DNA from: Pseudomonas sp. RIT409 | GTDB lineage: Bacteria > Pseudomonadota > Gammaproteobacteria > Pseudomonadales > Pseudomonadaceae | Length of the DNA stretch: 64,000 bases | NCBI RefSeq assembly: GCF_003052515.2 | Contig: NZ_QARE02000004.1 | Coordinates: 1 to 64,000 of the forward strand | Reading direction: 5' to 3' | In this document: positions 17,360 to 25,902 of the stretch, one piece after another | Layout: every line of letters begins with the position of its first letter | Position numbering within the stretch: position 1 is the first letter of the stretch | Program-made: the position numbers and the translations under genes | Notes under the pieces: generated by a model | Seen by the model: the letters and a program-made list of their open reading frames with translations, nothing else | Told to the model about the DNA's origin: nothing | Databases searched by the model: none

Positions 17360-18481
17360 ATGATTGTGATCAATGCACGCTTTCTGACACAGGAGTTGCG
17401 CGGCGTTCAGCGCTTCGCCGAGCAGACCTGCCTTGCGCTGCGGCAGTTGCGCGACGACGTCATCTTCGTAGCCCCCCACGGGATCATGATGCACGAGAGC
17501 GCCAAGGCGCTGGACGTGCAGTGCATCGGACGCCACAGCGGCCATCTGTGGGAACAACTGGACCTTCCGCTGTTCCTGCGCCGTCATGGCAACCCGCTGC
17601 TGGTGTCGCTGTGCAGCACGGCACCGCTGTTCTACGGCAACCAGATCGCCACTCACCACGATGTCACCTACGTTCGTCACCCGGAAAGCTACACCCGGCT
17701 GTTTCGCCTTCTTTACCGGACCATGACGCCGATCATGCTGTCGCGAATCAAGGCGTTGCTGACGGTCAGCAATTTTTCCAAGGGCGAGATTGCGCAGTTC
17801 TACAACTTTCCGGAAAAAAAGATCTTCGTGGTGCCGAATGCTGTCAGCGGCGCGTTCCAGCCCGGGCCGCCGCTGCGTGATCAACCCGACTATCTGCTGG
17901 CAGTGTCCTCGCCCAGCGCACACAAGAATTTCAGCCGGATGATTCAGGCGTTCTTGCTGCTGCGCGGCCACGACGACGTTCAACTCCATATCGTGGGTGG
18001 TGCCAGCGGCATCTTCAGCGATGACAATCTGCAACGGTTGGCCAGCCGCGATCCTCGCATCCGTTTTCTCGGGCGCCTGAGCGACGATCAGTTGATCGAG
18101 CAGTACCAGGGCGCGACGGCGTTTGTGTTTCCTTCGCTGTACGAAGGCTTCGGCATCCCGCCCCTGGAGGCACAAGCCTGCGGCTGCCCGGTGCTGGCGG
18201 CCAATGCGGCATCGATTCCCGAAGTGCTGCAAGCCAGCGCTTTGTATTTTGACCCGCTGGACGTCACTCACATGGCCTCGGCCATGGAGCGCATCCTCAC
18301 TGACTTGCCGCTGCGCCAGTCGCTACGGCGGCGCGGCCTGAACAACGTGACACGGTTTTCCTGGGAGGAGTCGGCGCGACGCGTTTCGCAACGCATCGAC
18401 ACGCTGCTCAACCGCCCCAAGGACCGGCGCACCAGTACCGGGCCTGACGCGCTGCGTCGTGAATCGTCCAGCAAGCTTTGA
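17360..18481 (+). CDS. Glycosyltransferase family 4
   Basis: A 373-residue GT-B enzyme. The N terminus MIVINARFLTQELRGVQRFA is typical of mannosyl- or rhamnosyl-type GT4 proteins. The C-terminal domain has AVSSPSAHKNFSRM and the donor motif FPSLYEGFGIPPLEAQACG with the EX7E pair. The frame is open far upstream over the glycosidase gene, but only the ATG at 17360 gives a GT start. A 175-base gap precedes it, the largest in this half of the operon apart from that before the export gene. Confidence 0.85.
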   Translation: MIVINARFLTQELRGVQRFAEQTCLALRQLRDDVIFVAPHGIMMHESAKALDVQCIGRHSGHLWEQLDLPLFLRRHGNPLLVSLCSTAPLFYGNQIATHHDVTYVRHPESYTRLFRLLYRTMTPIMLSRIKALLTVSNFSKGEIAQFYNFPEKKIFVVPNAVSGAFQPGPPLRDQPDYLLAVSSPSAHKNFSRMIQAFLLLRGHDDVQLHIVGGASGIFSDDNLQRLASRDPRIRFLGRLSDDQLIEQYQGATAFVFPSLYEGFGIPPLEAQACGCPVLAANAASIPEVLQASALYFDPLDVTHMASAMERILTDLPLRQSLRRRGLNNVTRFSWEESARRVSQRIDTLLNRPKDRRTSTGPDALRRESSSKL

Positions 18482-18490
18482 GGCACGCCC

Positions 18491-19531
18491 ATGAAACGTT
18501 TGGCTTATCTCGACGCGCTGCGCGGCATCGCTGCGCTGATGGTGGTCTTAACCCACCTGTATCTACCGGTGGTCGGGCATGTCTGGGTGTTCGATTACCT
18601 GATCGATCCCGGCAAGCTGGGGGTGCTGTGGTTTTTCATGATCAGCGGCGTGGTGATTCCCTACAGCCTCAAGCCTGGTCCCGACGGTGCCCAGCGGTTT
18701 CTGGTGTCGCGGTTCATGAGGTTGTACCCGGCCTACTGGCTGTCGCTGCTGGTGTTCATCGTCATCCTCAAGCTGACCGGCGCCCCACTGCCCTCGCTCG
18801 CCCAGATCGCGGCCAACCTGACCATGGTGCAGGCTGCGTTGGGATTCGACGATGTCATCGGCCTGTACTGGACGCTGTTCATCGAACTGGTGTTCTACGC
18901 CCTGTGCCTGGCGCTGTTCCTCGGCGGCAAGCTGTACGACCAAACCTTTCGCACACGCTGCTCACTGGCGTTTCTCGTGATGGCGTTGGCGATGGGCGTA
19001 ATGCGCGCCCTGACAGAGCGCAAATTGCCGGTGGCCCTGCCGTTAGCCCTGTCGCTGATGTTTTTCGGCTCGGTCTGGCGCCAGTGGTTGCTGGCCGAAC
19101 ACAGCAATGAGTTGACCCGCAACCTCAAAACGCTGCTGATCGCCTTCACTGTCGTGCTGCCGCCAACGCTGTTCATGGCCTACAGCAAAGACATGGGCAA
19201 TGGTGAGACCTGGGGACGCTACTGCTTCACCTACGCGGTGGCCATCAGCAGTTTCCTGGTGCTGACCCGCAGCGTGCGTCTGGATCACCCGGCGCTGGTC
19301 TGGCTGGGCGCAGTGAGTTATTCGCTGTACCTGCTGCACCCCTCGATGGGCATGCTCGCCGAGTGGCTGCTGAACAACACGGGGGCATCGGCGCTGGTCA
19401 TCGCGCTGTTCGCCACGCTGCTGACACTGGGCGCCTCGCACCTGAGTTTTCACTTTGTCGAATCGCCGTTCATTCAGCTCGGCAAACGCTTGAACAATCG
19501 CAAAGCACGGACGCAGCCAGTCAACGCTTGA
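18491..19531 (+). CDS. Acyltransferase family 3 (OafA-like)
   Basis: A 346-residue polytopic membrane protein with about ten hydrophobic segments. It has the family start (AYLDALRGIAALMVVLTH), in which Arg and the His at the end of helix 1 are conserved, and FFMISGVVIPYS further on. These enzymes O-acylate sugars, most often with acetate, moving the acyl group across the inner membrane. It probably decorates the EPS repeat unit and starts 9 bases after the upstream glycosyltransferase. Confidence 0.86.
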   Translation: MKRLAYLDALRGIAALMVVLTHLYLPVVGHVWVFDYLIDPGKLGVLWFFMISGVVIPYSLKPGPDGAQRFLVSRFMRLYPAYWLSLLVFIVILKLTGAPLPSLAQIAANLTMVQAALGFDDVIGLYWTLFIELVFYALCLALFLGGKLYDQTFRTRCSLAFLVMALAMGVMRALTERKLPVALPLALSLMFFGSVWRQWLLAEHSNELTRNLKTLLIAFTVVLPPTLFMAYSKDMGNGETWGRYCFTYAVAISSFLVLTRSVRLDHPALVWLGAVSYSLYLLHPSMGMLAEWLLNNTGASALVIALFATLLTLGASHLSFHFVESPFIQLGKRLNNRKARTQPVNA

Positions 19532-19620
19532 AGTCGGCCTGCGCAAACACAATCGCTCCAGCCCTGGCGAGCTTCGCTCGTTTCGCAGGGCTATCCGAGC
19601 CGTGACAGCAGAGAACTCCA

Positions 19621-20844
19621 ATGAAAATCGCAATCGTCCACGACTGGCTGGTGACGTACGCCGGTGCCGAACGGGTATTGGCGTCGCTCATCAAGATATG
19701 GCCCGAGGCGGATCTGTTTTCCGTCATCGACTTCCTCAGCGATCAGGACCGCGCGCAGTTGGGCGGAAAGGTGGCGACCACCACCTTTATCCAGCGCCTG
19801 CCCAAGGCAAAAACCAAATACCAGCGCTATCTGCCGCTGATGCCGATGGCCATCGAGCAACTGGACCTGTCCGGTTACGACCTGATCATCAGCAGCAGCC
19901 ACGCAGTGGCCAAGGGTGTGTTGTGCGGCCCGGACCAGTTGCACATCAGTTATGTGCATTCGCCCATCCGCTATGCCTGGGACCTGCAGCATCAATACCT
20001 CAAGGAAGCCAACCTGAGTGGGGGGCTCAAGGGCAAAGTGGCGCGGATGATCCTGCACTACATGCGCATGTGGGACCAGCGCACGTCTGCCGGGGTCGAC
20101 GAGTTCATCGCCAACTCGCACTTCATCGGCGCGCGGATCACCAAGTCGTATCGCCGCGAATCGACCGTGATCTATCCGCCTGTCGACACCCGCGGGTTCG
20201 CATTGCAGGAGCAGAAACAGGACTACTACTTCACGGCCTCGCGCATGGTCCCCTACAAGCGCCTGCCCATGATCATCGAGGCATTCGCGGCCATGCCCGA
20301 CAAGCGACTGGTGGTGGTCGGCGATGGGCCTGAAATGGACAAGGCCAAAGCCGCGGCGGCCCAGGCGCCAAACATCGAACTGCTGGGCTACCAGCCGTTC
20401 GCGGTGTTGCAGGAACACATGCGCAACGCCAAGGGGTTCGTGTTCGCTGCCGAGGAAGATTTCGGCATCAGCCCGGTGGAGGCACAGGCCTGCGGAACAC
20501 CTGTGATCGCCTTCGGCAAGGGCGGCGTGCTGGAAACCGTCTGCGGTTTGGACCACCCGCAGCCCACCGGGGTGTTTTACCCGGAGCAGACCGCCGCCTC
20601 GCTGATCACGGCCATCGAGACCTTCGAAGCGGAGCACGCGCGCATCACGGCCCAGGCCTGCCGCGCCAACGCCGAGCGCTTCAGCGAGGCTCGCTTCGAA
20701 CTGGAAATTCGCCAGTTCGTCGAGCAGCGCCTGCTGGTCACCCGTCAGGCGCGGCACCTCGCACAACCGAGGCCGATCACGGTGCCGTCTGTGCTGGCCG
20801 CCAACGAACTTACCGCCCGCGTTGTTCCGATCAAATCTGTCTGA
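19621..20844 (+). CDS. Glycosyltransferase family 4 (WbaZ-like)
   Basis: A 407-residue GT-B enzyme. It begins MKIAIVHDWLVTYAGAERVL and carries SYVHSPIRYAWDL, both characteristic of the WbaZ-type mannosyltransferase group, plus the donor site FAAEEDFGISPVEAQACG. It probably adds one sugar to the repeat unit at the cytoplasmic membrane face. A 90-base gap separates it from the acyltransferase gene; no terminator is obvious there. Confidence 0.86.
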   Translation: MKIAIVHDWLVTYAGAERVLASLIKIWPEADLFSVIDFLSDQDRAQLGGKVATTTFIQRLPKAKTKYQRYLPLMPMAIEQLDLSGYDLIISSSHAVAKGVLCGPDQLHISYVHSPIRYAWDLQHQYLKEANLSGGLKGKVARMILHYMRMWDQRTSAGVDEFIANSHFIGARITKSYRRESTVIYPPVDTRGFALQEQKQDYYFTASRMVPYKRLPMIIEAFAAMPDKRLVVVGDGPEMDKAKAAAAQAPNIELLGYQPFAVLQEHMRNAKGFVFAAEEDFGISPVEAQACGTPVIAFGKGGVLETVCGLDHPQPTGVFYPEQTAASLITAIETFEAEHARITAQACRANAERFSEARFELEIRQFVEQRLLVTRQARHLAQPRPITVPSVLAANELTARVVPIKSV

Positions 20845-20857
20845 GCGAGCACCTACC

Positions 20858-22270
20858 ATGCGTACACCTCTTCGCGGCATCTTGCATGCTCATCAATCGT
20901 CATTGTCGGTTGCCCACCGTCTGCTGGATCTGGCGGTGATCGTCATCGGCGGCTACGGCGTGAACGCCCTTGCCGGGTTGCCGATGAGCACCGAAGCCTG
21001 GATGCAGATCCTGCTCGCCGCCGTGGCGTTTCACTGGCTCGCCGAATACCACCAACTGTACGGCTCGTGGCGGGGCGAACGGATCCTGCGCGAGTTGCTG
21101 AAAGTCGCGAACTACTGGGGCCTGGCCTTCGTCCTGCTGATGTTCGTCGACTACCTGCTGCTGCAGCCTGCCGACTTGGCCAACAACAGCCAGATGGCCT
21201 GGTTCGCCACCGTGCTGGTCGCGCTGTGCGGCTACCGCCTGGCGATTCGCAGCGTGCTGCACACCCTGCGCAGCCGGGGTTTCAACACCCGTCGCGTCGC
21301 CATCGTGGGCACAGGCCATTGTGGCGAGCGCCTGGCGATGTCGATCGAAAGCGCGCCGTGGATGGGCCTGAACCTGCTGGGCTTTTATGACGAACAGCCT
21401 GAGCAGATGGACCTGGCGCGCATCGGGCGGCGCATTCCGGTGTTGGGTGATTTGGAGGCCCTGATCGAAGACGCCCGAGAGGGCAAGATCGACAAGGTTT
21501 ACATCACCCTGACCCTGGGCGCACAGGCTCGGCTCCAAGACCTGATCAAGGGCCTGAGCGACACCACGGCCTCGGTGTATGTGATCCCGGATGTGTTCAT
21601 GTTCGAGTTGTTGCATGCCCGCAGCGAAAGCATCAACGGCTTGCCGAGCATCAGCATTTTCGACTCGCCCATGGACGGCGCCTGGAGCGTGGTCAAGCGC
21701 ATCGAAGACATTGTCTTGTCCAGCGTGATCCTGACCATGATCGCACTGCCGCTGATGGTGATCGCAGTGGCGATCAAGCTGACCTCGCCCGGCCCGGTGC
21801 TGTTTCGCCAGCGTCGCTATGGGCTGGACGGCCGGCCGATCATGGTCTGGAAATTCCGCAGCATGAGCGTTCAGGAAAATGGGGACGTGGTGAAACAGGC
21901 CACCCGCAACGACAGCCGCATCACGCCGCTGGGCGCGTTTTTGCGGCGGACCTCGCTGGACGAGTTGCCGCAGTTCTTCAACGTGCTGCGCGGTGAGATG
22001 TCCATCGTCGGCCCGCGCCCCCATGCCGTGGCGCACAACGAGCAGTACCGCAAACAGGTGTCGGGCTACATGCTGCGTCACAAGGTCAAGCCGGGTATCA
22101 CTGGCTGGGCGCAGATCAACGGCTGGCGTGGCGAAACCGACACGCTGGACAAGATGCAGAAACGCGTGGAATTCGACCTGCAGTACATCGAGCACTGGTC
22201 GGTCTGGCTGGACATGAAAATCATCCTGCTGACGCTCTTCAAAGGGTTCGTCAACAAAAACGCCTTCTAG
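20858..22270 (+). CDS. Undecaprenyl-phosphate sugar phosphotransferase (WcaJ/PslA-type)
   Basis: A 470-residue polyisoprenyl-phosphate hexose-1-phosphate transferase that should start repeat-unit assembly by loading the first sugar phosphate on undecaprenyl phosphate. The N terminus has four hydrophobic helices, then a CoA-binding-like Rossmann domain (VAIVGTGHCGERL). The catalytic C terminus has SPGPVLFRQRRYG, VWKFRSM, RRTSLDELPQFFNV and GEMSIVGPRPHA. The ATG at 20858 is chosen; upstream in-frame codons overlap the glycosyltransferase gene. Confidence 0.92.
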   Translation: MRTPLRGILHAHQSSLSVAHRLLDLAVIVIGGYGVNALAGLPMSTEAWMQILLAAVAFHWLAEYHQLYGSWRGERILRELLKVANYWGLAFVLLMFVDYLLLQPADLANNSQMAWFATVLVALCGYRLAIRSVLHTLRSRGFNTRRVAIVGTGHCGERLAMSIESAPWMGLNLLGFYDEQPEQMDLARIGRRIPVLGDLEALIEDAREGKIDKVYITLTLGAQARLQDLIKGLSDTTASVYVIPDVFMFELLHARSESINGLPSISIFDSPMDGAWSVVKRIEDIVLSSVILTMIALPLMVIAVAIKLTSPGPVLFRQRRYGLDGRPIMVWKFRSMSVQENGDVVKQATRNDSRITPLGAFLRRTSLDELPQFFNVLRGEMSIVGPRPHAVAHNEQYRKQVSGYMLRHKVKPGITGWAQINGWRGETDTLDKMQKRVEFDLQYIEHWSVWLDMKIILLTLFKGFVNKNAF

Positions 22271-22448
22271 GGCTGCCGGAAACACAATCTGTCAACACAA
22301 CAAAAACAACGGAGCCGCGCAGCTGCGCACGGCGGGAGGTGCATGGGGGTATGAGCGACAGTAATCCGATGTTCGGTGTGGGTAAGGGATGCAACGAAAT
22401 CACTGCGGTGCCAGTACGCACCTTTTAGGATTAAGAAGGAACACTCAA

Positions 22449-23531
22449 ATGAAAGTAACGTTCGCGGTAGTGCTGCTTTCCAGTCTGGTTCTGCAAGGCT
22501 GCGCATTCGCCCCAGGTCAGTACATGTCTCTCAGCGATGTCACCGAGAAGGATCCGGACGGTCCGGCGGTCACGCTGGTCAACATCACGCCCACGACTCT
22601 GGCCCAGCAGCAGAAGGCGGCCGCAGCGGCCGCCAAGCCCTTGCCGCCCGAGTTGCTGACGTACAAGACGCCTGAGTATGTGGTAGGCCCAGGCGACACA
22701 CTGTTGGTCACCGTGTTCGAGCACCCGGAACTGACGGCTCCCGGCTCCCAGGAACAACTGGACGCCAACAGCCGTGAAGTGCTGAACGACGGCACGGTCT
22801 TCTTCCCGTACGTCGGTCGCATTCAGGCGGCGGGCAAGACGGTTTCGCAAATCCGCGAGCAACTGCGCATGGGCTTGCTGCCGCAGTACACCGAGGTCAA
22901 GGTCGACGTCAAGGTGCTGCGCTACAACAGTCAGCGGGTGCTGTTGTCCGGTGCGTTCAAGACCCCTGGCCCACAGCCGATCACCAACATTCCGTTGAGC
23001 CTGGTTCAGGCCATCAGCCAGGCAGGGCTTGATCTGACCGATGCCAACCTTGCGGGGCTGACCCTGCGGCGAGACGGAAAGGATTATGTGATCGACGTCG
23101 ATTCGCTCAACCGCAAGGACTCGCAGCTGAGCAAGATCTTCCTCAAGGACGGCGACTACCTGCACCTGAACAGCAACTCGAAGAACAAGATCTATGTGCT
23201 GGGCGAGGTTCAGCGCCCACAGGTGATCTCGTTCAGCACCACCAGTGTGACCCTGCTCGAGGCCCTGGGGACATCCGGTGGCCTGAGCCCTGACGCAGCC
23301 GACGGGGAAGCGGTGTATGTGATTCGTGCGCAGGACGCGACCCACTCAGCCACCGTTTATCACCTCAATGCCAAGAAACCGACCAGTTATGCGCTGGCCA
23401 AGGGTTTCGAGCTGGCGGCGCAAGACGTGGTGTTCGTCGGCCCGGCCAACATCACGCGGTGGAGCCGTTACGTGAGTCAATTGCTGGGCTCGAACAACAT
23501 CGTGCAGACGGGTGCCATGTTCCGCAATTGA
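22449..23531 (+). CDS. Outer-membrane polysaccharide export lipoprotein (Wza-like)
   Basis: A 360-residue OPX protein with a lipoprotein signal ending in LQGCAF (Cys near 17). The Poly_export domain begins YVVGPGDTLLVTVFEHPEL, and SLBB-type repeats follow (KIYVLGEVQRPQVISF). It should form the outer-membrane channel and dock to the BY-kinase. It is the last gene of the operon, after a 178-base gap that could hold an internal promoter, and is followed by a strong terminator. AAGGA lies upstream of the ATG. Confidence 0.92.
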   Translation: MKVTFAVVLLSSLVLQGCAFAPGQYMSLSDVTEKDPDGPAVTLVNITPTTLAQQQKAAAAAAKPLPPELLTYKTPEYVVGPGDTLLVTVFEHPELTAPGSQEQLDANSREVLNDGTVFFPYVGRIQAAGKTVSQIREQLRMGLLPQYTEVKVDVKVLRYNSQRVLLSGAFKTPGPQPITNIPLSLVQAISQAGLDLTDANLAGLTLRRDGKDYVIDVDSLNRKDSQLSKIFLKDGDYLHLNSNSKNKIYVLGEVQRPQVISFSTTSVTLLEALGTSGGLSPDAADGEAVYVIRAQDATHSATVYHLNAKKPTSYALAKGFELAAQDVVFVGPANITRWSRYVSQLLGSNNIVQTGAMFRN

Positions 23532-23570
23532 GCGCGGCCACTGGCGCGCAGTACATCTGAGGCAGACGCA

Positions 23571-23607
23571 AAATCCTCGCAGTCTTCGGCTGCGGGGATT
23601 TTTTTTG
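23571..23607 (+). terminator. Intrinsic terminator of the EPS operon
   Basis: A long stem, AAATCCTCGCAG with its partner CTGCGGGGATTT (one G-U pair), is capped by a CTTCGG-type tetraloop and followed by eight T residues. It marks the end of the EPS transcription unit. Confidence 0.9.
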
Positions 23608-23735
23608 CGTGCCGATTGCGCGGTCATCGGACGCAGATTGCCAGACCATTCGGCGCGTTCGGTTGCAGCGGGGGCGATCGCCTATCACGGACGAGGGCAA
23701 CGGACAGGTTTGACCGTGAGTCAGACAACGCACAT

Positions 23736-24371
23736 TCAAGCGTGACCCGCAGCTCGCTTTGCCTTCTCCTTGGCACCACAGACATTCATCTGGCACCATC
23801 GTCGACGGCCGTTTTTCGAAGTGTCCAGAAAGAGCCAATCACAATCCGGTGTGGCGCATGCCTTCAATCGCAGAAGATCATCGGACGTCAGCAATGCCGC
23901 CGCCTGCACCGCCAGCCTCCCGATGAACCCTTGGGCCAGGGCCTCGAGCGAATCCATGGGATGCCAGCGCCAAACGACCCCCTCAGCTGTCGGCACCAGG
24001 CTGCGTTGGCCGGCCGAGCTGGCCAGCACCGCGTTCAATGTGTCCAGCGCGGAGTGATCCACCGATTGCCCAAGCGCCACAGGCAGCAGTAGGCGGTACA
24101 ACGACTCTCGAAAGTCGATCAACTGCCTGAACACTGGCAGCGCCTGCCAGGACGCCGCCCGCACCTGCTGAACGAGTTGTTCATGCTCCTGATGGTCAAT
24201 CAGCCCCGCGTGAAAAAACCAGTGCACGACGTCTTCGAGGCTGGACAGCTTATCGACCACTTCCGGCAATGAGGTCCCTGGTCGCCGGCCGTCGCAGGTG
24301 TTCAGAAAATCGAGTACACCCAGGCCTCCCACCAGGCGGATGGCGTTGATCTTCAATTGACCGATGGACAT
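23736..24371 (-). CDS. CGNR zinc-finger regulator (ABATE domain)
   Basis: A 211-residue protein with an ABATE-type N-terminal part (INAIRLVGGLGVLDFLNT) and a C-terminal CGNR zinc finger. The metal ligands are visible as CATPDC and WCQMNVCG, followed by the basic AKEKAKRAA that normally contacts DNA; the name motif CGNR reads CGAK here. It lies 110 bases downstream of the APS kinase gene on the same strand, so it may be the last gene of the sulfo-metabolite cluster and its local regulator. That link is inferred from position only. Confidence 0.8.
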   Translation of the reverse strand: MSIGQLKINAIRLVGGLGVLDFLNTCDGRRPGTSLPEVVDKLSSLEDVVHWFFHAGLIDHQEHEQLVQQVRAASWQALPVFRQLIDFRESLYRLLLPVALGQSVDHSALDTLNAVLASSAGQRSLVPTAEGVVWRWHPMDSLEALAQGFIGRLAVQAAALLTSDDLLRLKACATPDCDWLFLDTSKNGRRRWCQMNVCGAKEKAKRAAGHA

Positions 24372-24481
24372 CGCTCGCCCTCCAGTGCTGACCGATCGAG
24401 CAATGATGACAGAGACGCGCCACCGCGAGCGTATTTCTGACGACTGAATCGTCGATCGGAACAGCACGCAAGCTCAGCGCC

Positions 24482-25093
24482 CTAAGTGGCCCCCGCCTGC
24501 CGTAACCAGACGTCGATCTTTTCGACCGCCTCCGCCACCGGGACGCGATCGTTGTGGATATGAAGTTCCGGACACACCGGCGGCTCATAAATCGAATCAA
24601 CACCGGTAAACGCCGGAATTTCGCCCCGTCGGGCCCGCCGATAGAGCCCTTTCGGGTCACGGGCTTCAGCCACGGCCAGAGGCACATCGACGAACACTTC
24701 AACGAAACGTTCGTTCCCGACGATCGAGCGGGCATGGTGGCGAGCAGCGCGGGTCGGTGAAATCAACGCCACCACCACCGTCATCCCCGTATCGGCCATC
24801 AGTGCAGCCACTTCCGCGACGCGTCGGACGTTCTCGTCCCGGTCGTGCGGGGAAAACCCCAGATCACGGCACAACCCGCCTCGCACCGAATCGCCGTCCA
24901 GGACACAGCTTCTCAGCCCGCGTCCGCGAAGCCGTGCAATCAAGCCGTCGGCAATCGTCGACTTGCCGGCCGCCGACAGCCCCGTCAGCCAGATCACCCG
25001 TGCGGATGGATCAGGCACCTGAGCATGGGCATGAGTGAAATCGTAGGCGAACACGGTGCCCGAAGCCGCTGAAAGACAGCTTTGTGTGTTCAT
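24482..25093 (-). CDS. cysC: Adenylylsulfate (APS) kinase
   Basis: A 203-residue P-loop kinase that makes PAPS from APS and ATP. Walker A is GLSAAGKST (38-46); DGDSVRGGLCRDLGFS, RDENVRRVAEVA and ISPTRAAR are classical CysC signatures, the last holding the phosphate-lid region. It stands alone, not fused to CysN, 23 bases after the methyltransferase gene with AAGGAAGAG upstream. Its likely role is to supply PAPS to the sulfotransferase encoded earlier in the cluster, since assimilation genes are absent here. Confidence 0.93.
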   Translation of the reverse strand: MNTQSCLSAASGTVFAYDFTHAHAQVPDPSARVIWLTGLSAAGKSTIADGLIARLRGRGLRSCVLDGDSVRGGLCRDLGFSPHDRDENVRRVAEVAALMADTGMTVVVALISPTRAARHHARSIVGNERFVEVFVDVPLAVAEARDPKGLYRRARRGEIPAFTGVDSIYEPPVCPELHIHNDRVPVAEAVEKIDVWLRQAGAT

Positions 25094-25116
25094 GACATCT
25101 CTTCCTTGAATCCGGC

Positions 25117-25902
25117 TCACGCAGGCGTGGCCTGATGGATGATGAAATCGGCGCGCAGGGGGTCGTACACGGAGGCGAAGTCCCCCCAACTGCCGGTCAC
25201 CGAAAACCCTGCCGCTGCCAACTCCTGGCGCAACTGGCTGGGCAGGATGGGAAACACACGAAGGCGATAACAGGCACCGTCGGCAAAGGTGTACACGAAC
25301 TCGCACAGTGAAGGGTTCAATTCGCCCAGGCTCACGCTGACGCCCTTGCCGCAGTAGTAATAGCGACCGGAGGACGAGAAGTGTCCGGCCAGGATGGCTT
25401 GAAAATTACGCTGATCGATCAGCAGCGTGCCGCCCGGTTTGAGCAACTGCCGGAACTGACGCAAGACGTCGATACGTTCGCCGCCGTCGAAGAGGTGACA
25501 GAACGAGCTGCCCAGGCACAGCACCGCATCGAAGGTCCCCAACAACCGGGGATCGAGTTCGCGCCAGTCGTAGCAATGCAGGGGAATATTCAGGCCCCGG
25601 CATTTGAAGTTGGCGTCGGCGCATCGGACCATTGTCGGGCTGCCGTCACACGCCACGACGTCGAAACCGGCAGCACAGAGTTGAGCGGCATGGAAACCGC
25701 TCCCTGTCGACGCATCGAACACACGGCACGCGCCATCGCGCAAAAGCCGCTCGATGAAAAATGCCCCTTCGCCCTGCGCCCGCTTGTTCCAGTCAATCAG
25801 TTCGTCCCATCGCTTGACGAAATCCTCGTGATATTGCCGGGCGTAATCCTGATCCAGCCCATCAGCCACAGCGACGGGCAGACGAACGCTCTTCGTTTCC
25901 AT
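25117..25902 (-). CDS. Glycine/sarcosine N-methyltransferase-like enzyme
   Basis: A 261-residue class I SAM methyltransferase. WDELIDWNKRA, FDASTGSGFHAA (SAM motif I), LCLGSSFCHLF, IDQRNFQAIL and YYYCGKGVS closely follow bacterial glycine/sarcosine N-methyltransferases of betaine synthesis, in length and motif order. An amino acid or amine is therefore the likely acceptor. The partner dimethylglycine methyltransferase is absent nearby, so complete betaine synthesis is not indicated. It overlaps the preceding gene by 41 bases, with GGGAG inside that gene's end. Substrate unproven. Confidence 0.83.
   Translation of the reverse strand: METKSVRLPVAVADGLDQDYARQYHEDFVKRWDELIDWNKRAQGEGAFFIERLLRDGACRVFDASTGSGFHAAQLCAAGFDVVACDGSPTMVRCADANFKCRGLNIPLHCYDWRELDPRLLGTFDAVLCLGSSFCHLFDGGERIDVLRQFRQLLKPGGTLLIDQRNFQAILAGHFSSSGRYYYCGKGVSVSLGELNPSLCEFVYTFADGACYRLRVFPILPSQLRQELAAAGFSVTGSWGDFASVYDPLRADFIIHQATPA

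Noticed and set aside
20900..22285. A 461-codon open frame antisense to the priming transferase gene
   Set aside because: Same GC-bias artefact: the plus-strand frame has all WcaJ-family motifs.
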